A DNA stretch of 64,000 nt from Yamagishiella unicocca (lineage: Eukaryota > Chlorophyta > Chlorophyceae > Chlamydomonadales > Volvocaceae), in the NCBI GenBank assembly GCA_003116995.1, contig BDSL01000002.1, forward strand, positions 2,316,001 through 2,380,000, given 5' to 3'. Positions 10,401 to 21,985 of the stretch are shown in pieces. Below the pieces are notes generated by a model that was not told the DNA's origin, searched no databases, and saw nothing but the letters and a program-made list of their open reading frames with translations. A program made the position numbers and the translations under genes. The first letter of the stretch is position 1. Every line of letters starts with the position of its first letter.

Positions 10401-13400
10401 TGACGATGCAGCCACGGCGCCAGCAGATGGGAAGGACGAGCGCGCCGGTGGTGGGGTCGACCATGGGCGGCTCAATGCATTGGGTGGCAACGACCTGGTT
10501 GGCGCGGCGTGAATGCCAGTGGAGGGGGATGCGGTTGTCGTTGCCGGGGCAATGGCCGTTGGCGTTGGCCATGGGCGGACAGACGCAGAGAGAGGGAGTG
10601 GGCGAGGGAGTGGGCGAGGGAGTGGGCGAAGGAGTGGGCGAGGGAGTGGGCGAAGGAGTGGGCGAAGGAGTGGGCGAAGGAGTGGGCGAAGGAGTGGGCG
10701 ACGGGGTTGGCGAGGGAGTCGGCGAAGGAGTGGGCGAAGGAGTGGGCGAAGGAGTAGGCGAAGGAGTGGGCGAAGGAGTGGGCGAAGGAGTAGGCGAAGG
10801 AGTGGGCGAAGGAGTGGGCGAAGGAGTGGGCGAAGGAGTGGGCGAAGGAGTGGGCGAAGGAGTGGGCGAAGGAGTGGGCGAAGGAGTGGGCGAAGGAGTG
10901 GGCGAAGGAGTGGGCGAGGGAGTGGGCGAAGGAGTGGGCGAAGGAGTGGGCGAAGGAGTAGGCGAAGGAGTGGGCGAAGGAGTAGGCGAAGGAGTGGGCG
11001 AAGGAGTGGGCGAAGGAGTGGGCGAAGGAGTGGGCGAAGGAGTGGGCGAAGGAGTCGGCGAGGGAGTGGGCGAAGGAGTAGGCGAAGGAGTGGGCGAAGG
11101 AGTGGGCGAAGCAGAGGGCGAAGGAGTGGGCGAAGGAGTGGGCGAGGCAGAGGGAGTGGGCGATGGGGTCGGCTCCACAGACGGCGAGGGAGAGGGAGTG
11201 GGCGATGGGGTTGGCTCAACAGACGGTGACGGAGAAGGAGTGGGCGATGGGGTTGGCTCCACAGACGGCGAGGGAGAGGGAGTGGGCGATGGGGTTGGCT
11301 CAACAGACGGCGACGGAGAGGGAGTGGGCGATGGGGTCGGCTCCACAGACGGCGAGGGAGAGGGAGTGGGCGATGGGGTTGGCTCAACAGACGGCGAGGG
11401 AGAGGGAGTGGGCGATGGGGTTGGCTCAACAGACGGCGACGGAGAGGGAGTGGGCGATGGGGTCGGCTCCACAGACGGCGAGGGAGAGGGAGTGGGCGAT
11501 GGGGTTGGCTCCACAGACGGCGACGGAGAGGGAGTGGGCGATGGGGTTGGCTCAACAGACGGCGACGGAGAGGGAGTGGGCGATGGGGTTGGCTCCACAG
11601 ATGGCGAGGGAGTGGGCGAAGGAGTGGGCGATGGGGTCGGCTCCACAGACGGCGAGGGAGAGGGAGTGGGCGATGGGATCGGCGAAGGAGTGGGCGAAGG
11701 AGTGGGCGATGGGGTTGGCTCCACAGATGGCGAGGGAGAGGGAGTGGGCGATGGGGTTGGCTCAACAGACGGCGACGGAGAGGGAGTGGGCGACGGGGTC
11801 GGCTCCACAGACGGCGAGGGAGAGGGAGTGGGCGATGGGGTTGGCTCAACAGACGGCGAGGGAGAGGGAGTGGGCGATGGGGTTGGCTCAACAGACGGCG
11901 ACGGAGAGGGAGTGGGCGATGGGGTTGGCTCCACAGACGGCGAGGGAGAGGGAGTGGGTGATGGGGTCGGCTCCACAGACGGCGACGGAGAGGGAGTGGG
12001 TGATGGGGTTGGCTCCACAGACGGCGAGGGAGAGGGAATGGGCGATGGGGTCGGCTCAACAGACGGCGAGGGAGAGGGAGTGGGCGATGGGATCGGCGAA
12101 GGAGTGGGCGAAGGAGTGGGCGATGGGGTTGGCTCCACAGACGGCGAGGGAGAGGGAGTGGGCGATGGGGTTGGCTCAACAGACGGCGAGGGAGAGGGAG
12201 TGGGTGATGGGGTCGGCTCCACAGACGGCGACGGAGAGGGAGTGGGCGATGGGGTCGGCTCCACAGATGGCAACGGCTCGGCCACAGCGACAGTGATCAC
12301 GCCCATGCCTCCGTTGTCCTTGCCCTTAACCTGGTCAATTGGCAGATCCTTGCCACTGCCGCCCTCAGTGAGGCCCTCATCAGAGCCAAGTGCGGTCTCA
12401 GACCCGGGCGAAGTCCTCTGTGTGAACGTGCCGGGGCCCTCCAGAGCTGGCGAGTCCACGCCAAACGAAGTGCCCTCAGAGTCCGGAACGACGGGTGGGT
12501 TCTCGAAGTTCCGCACGGGATCGTCCTCTCCAGTGTCACGGATGATAACGGGCTTGTCATTGGCGCGCACGTCCAAAGGCGAAGGAACGCTGGGGGGAGG
12601 AAGCGCGGGCCTGACGCTCGGCGGCTCGGCGGCAGGGGGCTCAGAGCCGGTGGGGTCCTCGGGTTCCGGAGCCGGGGTCGGGGTCTCGGGTACTTCGGGG
12701 GTGATCGGGGTCGGCAGCGGCGGCTCCTTGAGGCTGCCGTCCTTGTGCTCCTCCTTGGCAATCTCCTCAGTGTTGTTGACGCCACTGCTTGTGATGAGCT
12801 CGCCGTTGGGGCCGACATGTACGGCACTCTCGGGCGGAATCTCAATGTAGATGCACATCACGTGCACCACGTGGCCCTCATCGTCGAACTGCGGGTAGCA
12901 CGTGCCCTTGCCGTCAGAGTCCGTGCGGTTGGGACGGTTGGATGGCCAGGGAGTGGGCGAAGGTGTGGGCGAAGGAGTGGGCGAAGGTGTGGGCGAAGGA
13001 GTGGGCGAAGGTGTGGGCGATGGGGTGGGCGAAGGTGTGGGCGAAGGAGTGGGCGAAGGTGTGGGCGAAGGAGTGGGCGAAGGTGTGGGCGATGGGGTGG
13101 GCGAAGGTGTGGGCGATGGGGTGGGCGAAGGTGTGGGCGAAGGAGTGGGCGAAGGTGTGGGCGATGGGGTCGGCTCCACAGATGGGGACGGCGAGGGAGT
13201 GGGCGATGGGGTTGGCTCAACAGACGGCGACGGAGAGGGAGTGGGCGATGGGGTCGGCTCCACAGATGGCGACGGAGAGGGAGTGGGTGATGGGGTTGGC
13301 TCAACAGACGGCGAGGGAGAGGGAGTGGGCGATGGGGTTGGCTCCACAGATGGGGACGGAGAGGGAGTGGGCGATGGGGTCGGCTCCACAGATGGCGAGG

Positions 13401-16377
13401 GAGAGGGAGTGGGTGATGGGGTCGGCTCCACAGATGGCGAGGGAGAGGGAGTGGGTGATGGGGTCGGCTCCACAGATGGGGACGGAGAGGGAGTGGGCGA
13501 TGGGGTCGGCTCCACAGACGGCGAGGGAGAGGGAGTGGGCGATGGGGTTGGCTCCACAGATGGCGAGGGAGAGGGAGTGGGCGATGGGGTTGGCTCCACA
13601 GACGGCGAGGGAGAGGGAGTGGGCGATGGGGTCGGCTCCACAGACGGCGAGGGAGAGGGACTGGGCGATGGGGTTGGCTCCACAGATGGCGAGGGAGAGG
13701 GAGTGGGCGATGGGGTTGGCTCCACAGACGGCGAGGGAGAGGGAGTGGGCGATGGGGTTGGCTCAACAGATGGCGAGGGCGAGGGAGTGGGTGATGGGGT
13801 TGGCTCCACAGACGGCGAGGGAGAGGGAGTGGGCGATGGGGTCGGCTCCACAGATGGGGACGGCTCGGGAGTGGGTGATGGGGTCGGCTCCACAGACGGC
13901 GAGGGAGAGGGAGTGGGCGATGGGGTTGGCTCCACAGATGGCGAGGGAGAGGGAGTGGGCGATGGGGTCGGCTCCACAGATGGCGAGGGAGAGGGAGTGG
14001 GTGATGGGGTCGGCTCCACAGATGGCGACGGCTCGGGAGTGGGTGATGGGGTCGGCTCCACAGACGGCGAGGGAGAGGGAGTGGGCGATGGGGTCGGCTC
14101 CACAGATGGGGACGGCGAGGGAGTGGGTGATGGGGTCGGCTCCACAGATGGCGAGGGAGAGGGAGTGGGTGATGGGGTTGGCTCCACAGACGGCGAGGGA
14201 GAGGGAGTGGGTGATGGGGTCGGCTCCACAGATGGCGAGGGAGTGGGCGATGGGGTCGGCTCCACAGATGGCGAGGGAGTGGGCGATGGGGTCGGCTCCA
14301 CAGATGGCGACGGCTCGGGAGTTGGTGATGGGGTCGGCTCCACAGATGGGGATGGCGAGGGAGTGGGTGATGGGGTCGGCTCCACAGATGGGGACGGCGA
14401 GGGAGTGGGTGATGGGGTCGGCTCCACAGACGGCGAGGGAGTGGGCGACGGGGTCGGCTCCACAGACGGCGAGGGAGAGGGAGTGGGCGATGGGGTTGGC
14501 TCAACAGACGGCGAGGGAGAGGGAGTGGGCGATGGGGTCGGCTCAACAGACGGCGAGGGAGAGGGAGTGGGCGATGGGGTCGGCTCCACAGACGGCGAGG
14601 GAGAGGGAGTGGGCGATGGGGATGGCTCAACAGACGGCGAAGGCGAGGGAGTCGGCGAAGGAGTGGGCGAAGGCGTGGGCGAAGGAGTGGGCGAAGGGGT
14701 GGGCGAAGGAGTGGGCGAAGGAGTGGGCGAAGGAGTGGGCGAAGGGATGGGCGAAGGGGTGGGCGAGGGACTGGGCGAAGGGTTGTCAACCGGGCCGCAG
14801 TTGCCATCGGCGCAGCTGATTGGCTTATCGGGCGACGTCTTGGCGGTTGTTTCGGTGCTGGCGACGGTGCAGCGAGTGCCGTCGGAGACCACCTTGAACA
14901 CCAGGGGAAGCGTCAGCGACACCAGGGCGTTGCTGACCTTCTCGCAGGTCGTGGCAATGTTCTTCATCTCGTGCATAAACGTATAGCAACTGTACCAGCC
15001 GTCACCACCGTTATCCTCGTTGTTGTTGGAGCCGTCACCGTTGTTCTGCGGCGCGAAAAGGGGGCAGGGGTTCAGGGGTTAAGTGCGGGAGGACCAGCCT
15101 ATCTTGCTGCCACAGCCACCCTTCAGGCGGCAGCTGCAAGACAACCACGAGACCAATCCTGAGACACTGCACTGCACACATCAAGCCTAATACCCTGGAC
15201 CCCCTAAGATCCTAAAGTCTGAGACGCACCTGGTAGCGGTACATGGGCACCTGCTCGACGACCGTGCCCTTGCTGCCCCTGTAAGTGAGACTCAGTATGC
15301 TACGTGTGTCGGGGCGGCCGTTCTGGTACTGGCCGTTGCCACTGCCGTACAACACGGTGCCGTCGGTTGTGAGCGAGGGGCAGGTGGTTGTTGTGGTGCC
15401 GGAGTTACCCTTGCCGTTCTGGCGCAGGTCCCGGCGGCGGCGGTTGACCGTGTTGGTAATGGTCGTGGACTTGACGGGGATTACTGAGGTGTCGGGCATA
15501 CGGCCCAGGTAGGAGAACCAGGCGAGCCAGGGGCAGTCCAGGCGTACGGTGGCAACCAGCCAGCCGGCGGCAGTCCGGTAGGTGATGAGGGTGCCGATAG
15601 CGCGTTCAGAGGACGAGTCGCTGTTGGCGTAGATGGGAGTCGACTGAATGCTGCTGGGGCAAATGTCGCTGTCCTTGACAATGCCGTTTAGGCTGTACGG
15701 CAGGCGGCAGGCCTGGGGAAGGGGAGCGGGTCGGAGGGGGTCGGGTTGGGGGGGGGGATATGAGAGGAAAACCCCGGTGTCGGGCCCGTGGACTAGGAAG
15801 CTGAGTAGGAAACCGCGGGGGGGGGGAGGTGAGAGGCGTGTGTGTACGGTGGTAGGGGTGGATCGAGTGGCGCATGGGGATGGGGCAAAGACCATTGAGG
15901 AAAAGGCGCCGCGAGCACCAGACGGAAGGCGCTGCACGCAGGCAGGCATTCCGGGGGATGCCGAAGCGTCAACCATCTATTCACCTGAACGTTCTCGCCA
16001 TATCCATCAATTGTCTGCGCGGGGTGAAATGTGGCGGCAAAAAGGAATACGTATTAAGTCGCTTTTCGTAAATTTTCAGGCACAAAACACAGCCCGCAGC
16101 GGGTTCGGAGTGACTAAGGCCTGTTCAGAAAGACGGGTGCTGGTTGTTTACCGTGTAGTCTCACCTTACACGTGCTGCAGCTTGGACACGTTGTCTTGTT
16201 GCCTCCTACGTTGTAAGTGCAATACTCGTACGAGTTGATTGGACACCCATTCGTGCCAGTCTTGAACACGTAATCCGTCGTTGGAGCACTTGTCGTTGCA
16301 CTTGTTGCAGAATACGCAGCTGGCGATGCCGCTATGAGCAGCGCGAGCGCCAGCAAGCCGGCCCGACCGGCATGCAT
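7452..16377 (-). CDS. Giant (Pro/Ser/Thr)-rich hydroxyproline-type glycoprotein with C-terminal membrane anchor
   Basis: Six exons: 16377-16165, 15712-15230, 15045-9946, 9795-9626, 9383-7945 and 7753-7452. Every border is GT/AG and phase-consistent, giving 2568 residues. The N-terminus is a clear signal peptide ([17 protein letters not shown]). Residues about 72-320 form a Cys-containing globular part. Residues about 320-931 and 1158-1716 are two shafts of PSPTPSPSP and SVEPTPSP repeats. A non-repetitive spacer (about 934-1158) separates them. Residues about 1718-2468 are globular, with two Cys-rich starts ([15 protein letters not shown] and [15 protein letters not shown]) and CW motifs. A transmembrane helix ([21 protein letters not shown]) is followed by RRRR and a tail of about 77 residues. 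Such shafts are normally prolyl-hydroxylated and O-glycosylated in volvocine wall and flagellar proteins. I see no canonical pherophorin domain, so the exact family is open. Confidence 0.85.
10595..12270. repeat. Coding minisatellite, second shaft of the glycoprotein
   Basis: The part from about 10595 to 11150 is an almost pure 12-bp unit (GAGTGGGCGAAG on the plus strand, PTPS on the coding strand). From about 11150 to 12270 a 42-bp (14-codon) unit containing SVEP alternates with shorter blocks. Variation is mostly synonymous (GGGGTT/GGGGTC, GACGGC/GATGGC), suggesting expansion by slippage or unequal exchange under selection for the encoded motif. Confidence 0.92.
12950..14784. repeat. Coding minisatellite, first shaft of the glycoprotein
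   Basis: The array mirrors the other shaft. 12-bp PTPS-type units lie at both ends, and a long central block of 42-bp SVEP-containing units lies between. Some units carry a PEPSPSVEP variant, where TCG-GGA-type changes replace Ser with Glu. Because the two shafts share their units, recombination between them could delete the spacer domain. Confidence 0.92.
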
Positions 16378-19300
16378 ACTGGGCGACCACTGTTACTGGC
16401 GCGTAGCCGTAAGCCTGTGAAACAGGAACAAGAAATGAAATACGTGTGGGAAATGATTGTGAGCATCAGCGTCGAATTCGGCCTCAGGTGTAACCGACGC
16501 GGCAGCGCCAGCAGAATGTAGTCTTACGTGAGGACGGAAGACAGGCAGGAAGATGCAATCAAAGTTCTTGCCACTCTTTTAATACAAGAATACAAGATAG
16601 ATCTGAATGGGTTTCGCATAGCGTGGACGGTTTAATTTGCATAACGGCCACATTCGCGCCGGCATGTCACCTCACACACCAACACAGAAGGCTCCGCTCA
16701 CCACTGATAGACCCGATATTCCAGTCTTCACTCAAATTGCGAACTTGATACTGTTGTGGGCTACCTGAAGCGAGCAGAGACATCACATTTGTAAGGAGTC
16801 GGAAGGAGTCGCCGATGGATGGCCGAAAGCCGCGAGGAACTTCATGCACCAGATCGCATAGTATTCAATTGTGGGATCGATAATGAAGGTAAGGAAAGAT
16901 TCGACCTCACACCTGCTTTGTTGGCGTCGCTTCGTGTTCTTAATTGAAGAGTGTTGTTTGCGCTTAGATAACACTGGAGTATGTGAGTATATATAAGTAA
17001 TTGAATTGTTGATGATGTGACTGGCTTGAGAATGAAGAGACAGGTCCTATACCCCCTGGTATTGTACTTCACCGCTTGCGCACGCCATCCAGCGGCCTCC
17101 CACTCAACAACCGGGGCCTTATGCAACCACTCTGGCACCGGAGTCTCCACAATTTTCATAGCATTCACCCAGTGACACCATGGTAGGGTGCGGGTGGAGG
17201 TAATGCGTGGTCACGGTCACGGTGGTCACTCATCGATGGATGGTCGGTTGCGGCGTCACACCAGGCACCACAATTGATGCGCTCGTACGCATGTACACCG
17301 CATTTATGTAGGATTTTAAAGTTGCTTGCACAATATGCCTCTCCACGGCAGTTCTGCAGGGGGGGGTTGGACGACATGTCACGTCGCATGGAAGCGCACG
17401 TCTCGGGTTTCCGGCAAAAGTTGAGCGCGCGGCACCAAGGACTTCCCCTTCACAAAGAATGACATTTATTGTATTGTCTGGAACAAATTGTATGGGAAAT
17501 GTTGGAAGTCTCCCTTGCAAAGCGGTAAAGCGGACGGAAGCACAGTTGCAGGTGAGACGGGTGCCTCACTCGGCACAGGTGCTTTGCTTCCGGGGGAAGT
17601 CAGGATAATCTGAGTGCGTCACCATTCGTGGAGATAAGAGTTGGAAAGCCCTGAAGGTCTCAAGGCGGCCAAAAAAACAGACTCCAAAACCGTTGCACTA
17701 CCTGCGGATGAGGCTTGTAAAACCTCGTGTATCGCCATGTCCCATAAACGCATGAATGCGCCCATGATTATATTACCACATTTCTTGTCTTGAATGTAAG
17801 CGGCATTCAAATTCCCACGAACAGGTGCAGGGCCGCCCTGCATCACTCCCCTGCAACCGCACTCCCAACCCTGCTGATTCCGTGGGCCCCACACAGAAAG
17901 GCCATGCAGCTGTCCTTGGAATTGGTTGCAGCCCTTGTGGGAACGAAGACGAGAACGAAGGACGCTCAGCACTGTGAGCGGAACAGGAGTTATTCCGTAT
18001 TTGACGCAGACCCCATTAATGATCTCGTGTACATTCCTTGGGTTGCGGATTGCCCTCTTGTGGGGCCAGCACGCCGCAAAAGGCGCTTCGCCGGGCTTAG
18101 GCCGTTAGCATGCGGGAGGCATGGGATGCCGATTCCAGCCCAGGGCTAGTACGGCACCTCCCTGCCCCTTCTTCCTCGAAAGCCCCTTCTTGCCGTCCAG
18201 GTCGGAATGCCGCACACCCCTGCCCCTCCCCTCCCGGCCCCTTCCCATCTTCCTTGCGCCTGCTTACAGCGTGATCGCTGATAGGTGGTTGTAGGAGATA
18301 AATGCTTTGAGAGGCGCACGTGCTTTGCGCTTCATGTGTACGAGGTGCCGTACGTGACGTAAGTGCTGATCATGCGTGGTCTGTGGTGCGCTACGGCATC
18401 AGTGCGATCACTCGGAACACCGCTCGGTGTGTCTCGAGCGGTCGACGAGGGCGACGATCCTGCTGTCGGCGACTAGCCGCTGGTGTCAAGCTGCTGGGAG
18501 CTTCAAAGTCCGCTCCTCGGTGCGTTCTCCGCGGAATCCACCTTGGTGATGTATGGACGGCACGCCCCACTGACCCTTCCCTGAAGAGTCGAGGCGCAAC
18601 AAGCAGCTCAATGATGCTGTCCTTGCTGTCACATTGCCGTACACCCACAATTCCTAGGTGGACACCGGCAAAGTGCAGGCCAACCGGTGTTACACTGTGG
18701 GATTATAGGCGCGGTGATTGGCATGGCAACCTTGCTTCGCTCGTGCCGCAGAACCTGGGGCGGTCCGGGGCCAGCCTTGGGTTTGGATTAGACGAAGGGT
18801 AAGTCAGTTAACACAATGAGATTGGGCAGAAGTACGTCCCTAGAAAAGTTGACGTTGATGCCAACTGTGAATGGGTGATAAGGCTGCTCTGGATGGCGTA
18901 AGGGAGATAGAGCCGTGGGCGGACGATGGGACGAAGGAGAGGGTAACGGACGCCCGGAACATGGCTGCTGTCAAAAATATGCGTCTCTTACAGTACAATG
19001 CGCTGGATTACCCAGGTAAAGGTCGCGAGGGTCATACCAGCCGGTCACACGAAATAGCACCGACGCCTGTCGACGCATATGTATGTTTAAACATAGCAAC
19101 GTCCTTTAATATGTGCAAAATTGTGATCCTATACCGAGAAGTGTCAGCCTTGGTTGTTAAGGAGTCAGTTAAAGTATTTGCAACCATTAGGAAAATCTTT
19201 GGCTACAGAGTCCACCTCCAAAGCTGTTGAGGACCTTGCTATATGTGGATGTATTCATGTGCATCTGTTATGCTGAATAGGTCCAGTTGCAGTGTTGCAC

Positions 19301-19568
19301 GACGCTTTGTACGACCATTTGGCGAGACAGTGGATGTGCCCCGACATTGCGCATGGCTCACAGCAGTGTTTTGCTGCAAAATTCATTCAGTTCGTTCGCG
19401 AGATTGCATGCGCACGTCCGGCCCTCTCGGCCCACTGCCGCTCTCCTTGCTGCTTTTGCTGCCGTTGCTGCACATGCAGGCGGCTAGATCGCAGTATCCT
19501 GATCAGGTGCGATAACGTTGTATAATCCTCCGCGCAGGCGACCTTACCCCTATACCGCGCCGCCGAAC
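16378..19568. other. Intergenic, no gene recognised
   Basis: About 3.2 kb upstream of both flanking genes (the glycoprotein reads left, the small protein reads right), so both promoters should lie here. The sequence from about 16.5 to 19.3 kb has lower GC and only short open frames with no recognisable protein. I see no inverted terminal repeats or tRNA gene. Confidence 0.5.
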
Positions 19569-21859
19569 ATGGCCACAACCTGCGTAAGCGCTAAAGGCGG
19601 CCCCTCTTTCCCCTGGCCTGCGCGCCTCTTTGCCCCACCCCAGGATCTGCCGGCCACCGCCACGCTCCCTGCCACTGGACGCGACGCCTTATCTGAGCAG
19701 GCGCTGTCGCTAGCCGCCCCAACAGCCGAGGAGAGCCGCGCCACGGCCACCTCGGTTCCGGTGCTCACCGTTGGTGAGCTTGGAAGTGACAATGCCCGCG
19801 ACATAAACGAGGCATGGCTTGCGACCGCACCACACCTGCCCCCTAGCCTTCCGCGCGTTTGGTCGGTCGCCACATGAACTCAACGCCACATCACAGAGGG
19901 CGTACTATCCGGCTGTTTCGTGCGTGGCGTGGATATTAGGGAACCGGCTTTGGGGGATAGTCGGGGCCCTCGGGGGGGGAAGACCTGGCGGTCCCCACAC
20001 CCCCTGGCACCAGGACTTGCTTGTACGGACAGCTAACCGTATCACACATAACTGAATCAGTTACATTACCTGTGAGCCCACAAGACCACGGCTGAACACC
20101 AATCGGAAGAACAAGGCAATGCCACGGCCTGACGGGCAGCTCGGGGCTTGGCTCGTCCCTAGCGCAGCAACTTGACCCAACGCTTCGCCTTCGCCCTGAC
20201 ATCCCTCCTAAGCCCTAACGGTGTCAGCAACGGCCGCGGTTGTTGTCTCCGCTGCGCACGTGCACCTCCGCAGGCAGCAAGATCTCCCTGGACGCTCTGG
20301 GCCCCGTTATTGGTGCGTGGGAGCCGTAGGGAGCTCCTGCCCTCAGTGTTGCCTCCTGTTGTTCCGGTCAATGTTTCCCTTCGTGCATTATCTTCTTGCC
20401 ACTCGCACACCTCTGTGCTAGCGACTGGATGCGCTGGGGGCCCGTATTTGTGTATGGGGGGGGGCGCGCGCGCCGCGATCTGCATGGCCAGGGCGAAATC
20501 TGCACACCTGCTGCTTCACCTGCTGCTTCACCTGCTGCTTCACCTGCTGCTTCACCTGCTGCTTCACCTGCTGCTTCACCTGCTGCTTCACCTGCTGCTT
20601 CACCTGCTGCTTCACCTGCTGCTTCACCTGCTGCTTCACCTGCTGTGTTCACATACCCTTGGGTGCGCTGCGGCTGCGGCTTGCGTGGTCACTTGCAGTC
20701 ACGTGGCACTACGGCACCGCCGCTCCGATGCATACCGCTGAGTGGCTCCTGTCGCGCGATACGCCAGCTGTTCCGCGCCCGGAATGCCACAAGTCCGCTC
20801 CGAAACTAGACGTACGCCTCCGTCTCACCTTTTTGTTCATCACCGTTCGCTTGTCTCCTGCATGCGCCTCCAACTGCCCGCCCGTCGTGACGGCCCCAGT
20901 CGCCGAGGACGGTACGCTGCGCCGGATCGCCAACTGGGCGTCGCTGAGCGAGCGGGAGCAGCAGGTGGCCCTTCGGCGCATCGGCCAACGGAATCAGGTA
21001 CAGGTGTACGGCGCGAGGCAGCTGGAGAGGGGTCTGATTTTTACGCGTTTTATGTCTTTAAAGGGTTAGGGCTTGCAATGTGGGTTTGAAGCGATTGCGG
21101 CTGGGTGCGGCTGGCGCACAAGCAATGTCAGGTGGGGTTCTCAGGCAGCCTCCTGATACTGCAGTCGCTTGAATTCCAACATCAGCGTCTGGGTCATCGG
21201 GACTGAGCCGCGGCTGTGTGTGCCCCAATAGGCGCGGCTTGCAGTTCTGAAGCAGCAGGCGGAGCAGGAGCAGCAGCAGCAAGGGGACCCAGCGGAGGGC
21301 GGCCAGTGCGCAGCCAGTGGCGGCGGCGCCGACCAACCCGTACCAGTCGAGACCTGCGCCAGCGGCGAGGGCAGCGCTTCCCCTGAGGAGCCAGCGTAGC
21401 CGCCAGAGGCCGCAACCAACGGCGTGCCGCCGCCCGGGATCGCATAAGCAGCCCCGTCGGCAGTATCGGCTGTGGTGGTGGCAGTGCACCGAGCTGCTAC
21501 AGCAGCAGAGGAGCTCCACAGCTGACAGCTGACTCGAACGGGGGTTCTGTTGACGCAGGACTTGTGTGGTACAACGCATGGGCGCCTGGCTGGTAGCAGC
21601 AGCGGACGGCGACGGTGGTAGCAGCAGCAGCAGCGGTGGTGGTGGTGGTGGTGGTGGCGACGGTGCGGCCGCTGAGGGTCAAGGGCTGAGGGTGCTGCCT
21701 CTGGGTCCAGCGGACTTTGTGCTGCTGGCGCTGCTGGCGGTGGTGGTCTGCTACGTGTTGCCGCGGAAGGTGCTGGGGCTGCTGGCAAGTGCGCGTGGGG
21801 GACGAGGGAACGGAGCGACGGCTGCTGCAGGGCAAGACAAGCCCGGCAAGGAGGACTGA
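19569..21859 (+). CDS. Small conserved-looking protein with a basic helical motif and possible C-terminal membrane segment
   Basis: Favoured model: exons 19569-19773, 20900-20997, 21232-21305 and 21559-21859 (225 residues). Junctions are GTTG|GTGAGC to CCCCAG|TC (phase 1), CAG|GTACAG to CAATAG|GCG (phase 0) and GGCCA|GTGCGC to ACGCAG|G (phase 2). The N-terminal ~67 residues are Ala/Thr/Pro-rich, resembling a targeting peptide. The core reads TLRRIANWASLSEREQQ then ALRRIGQRNQARLAVLKQQ, a basic helix-type motif. The last exon encodes a hydrophobic helix (ADFVLLALLAVVVCYVLP). In an alternative model the third exon is not spliced again and stops at 21399, giving 156 residues without the membrane helix. 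The choice matters and cannot be settled from sequence alone. The family is not recognised with confidence. Confidence 0.5.
20504..20646. repeat. 12-bp minisatellite, about 12 copies
   Basis: The unit CACCTGCTGCTT is repeated almost perfectly. It lies in the first intron (19774-20899) of the small-protein gene, about 250 bp before the 3' splice site. It is open in several frames (LLHL, PAAS, KQQV, GEAA), which explains spurious reading frames here. Confidence 0.95.
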
Positions 21860-21985
21860 AGTACCGAGGCGAGTCCTGAGTGGACGCGGAGGGCTAAACG
21901 CGGGTGAGGAAAGAGGCGTGTAGGGCGGGCGTCGTAGCCGCCGGTTTCTGCGGGAAGGAGAAGGCGGGGAGGAGTAGGGGCCAAG

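Noticed and set aside
10088..12850. 920-codon plus-strand open frame of Val-Gly-Glu repeats
   Set aside because: It is antisense to the PSP/SVEP shaft exon, which has a signal peptide, flanking globular exons and phase-matched introns. The frame exists only because the repeat unit lacks stops.
12902..14986. 694-codon plus-strand open frame of similar composition
   Set aside because: Same cause as the other antisense frame: the repeat is open in several frames.
20418..20652. Repeat peptides such as KQQV and GEAA on the minus strand
   Set aside because: They are translations of the 12-bp intronic minisatellite.
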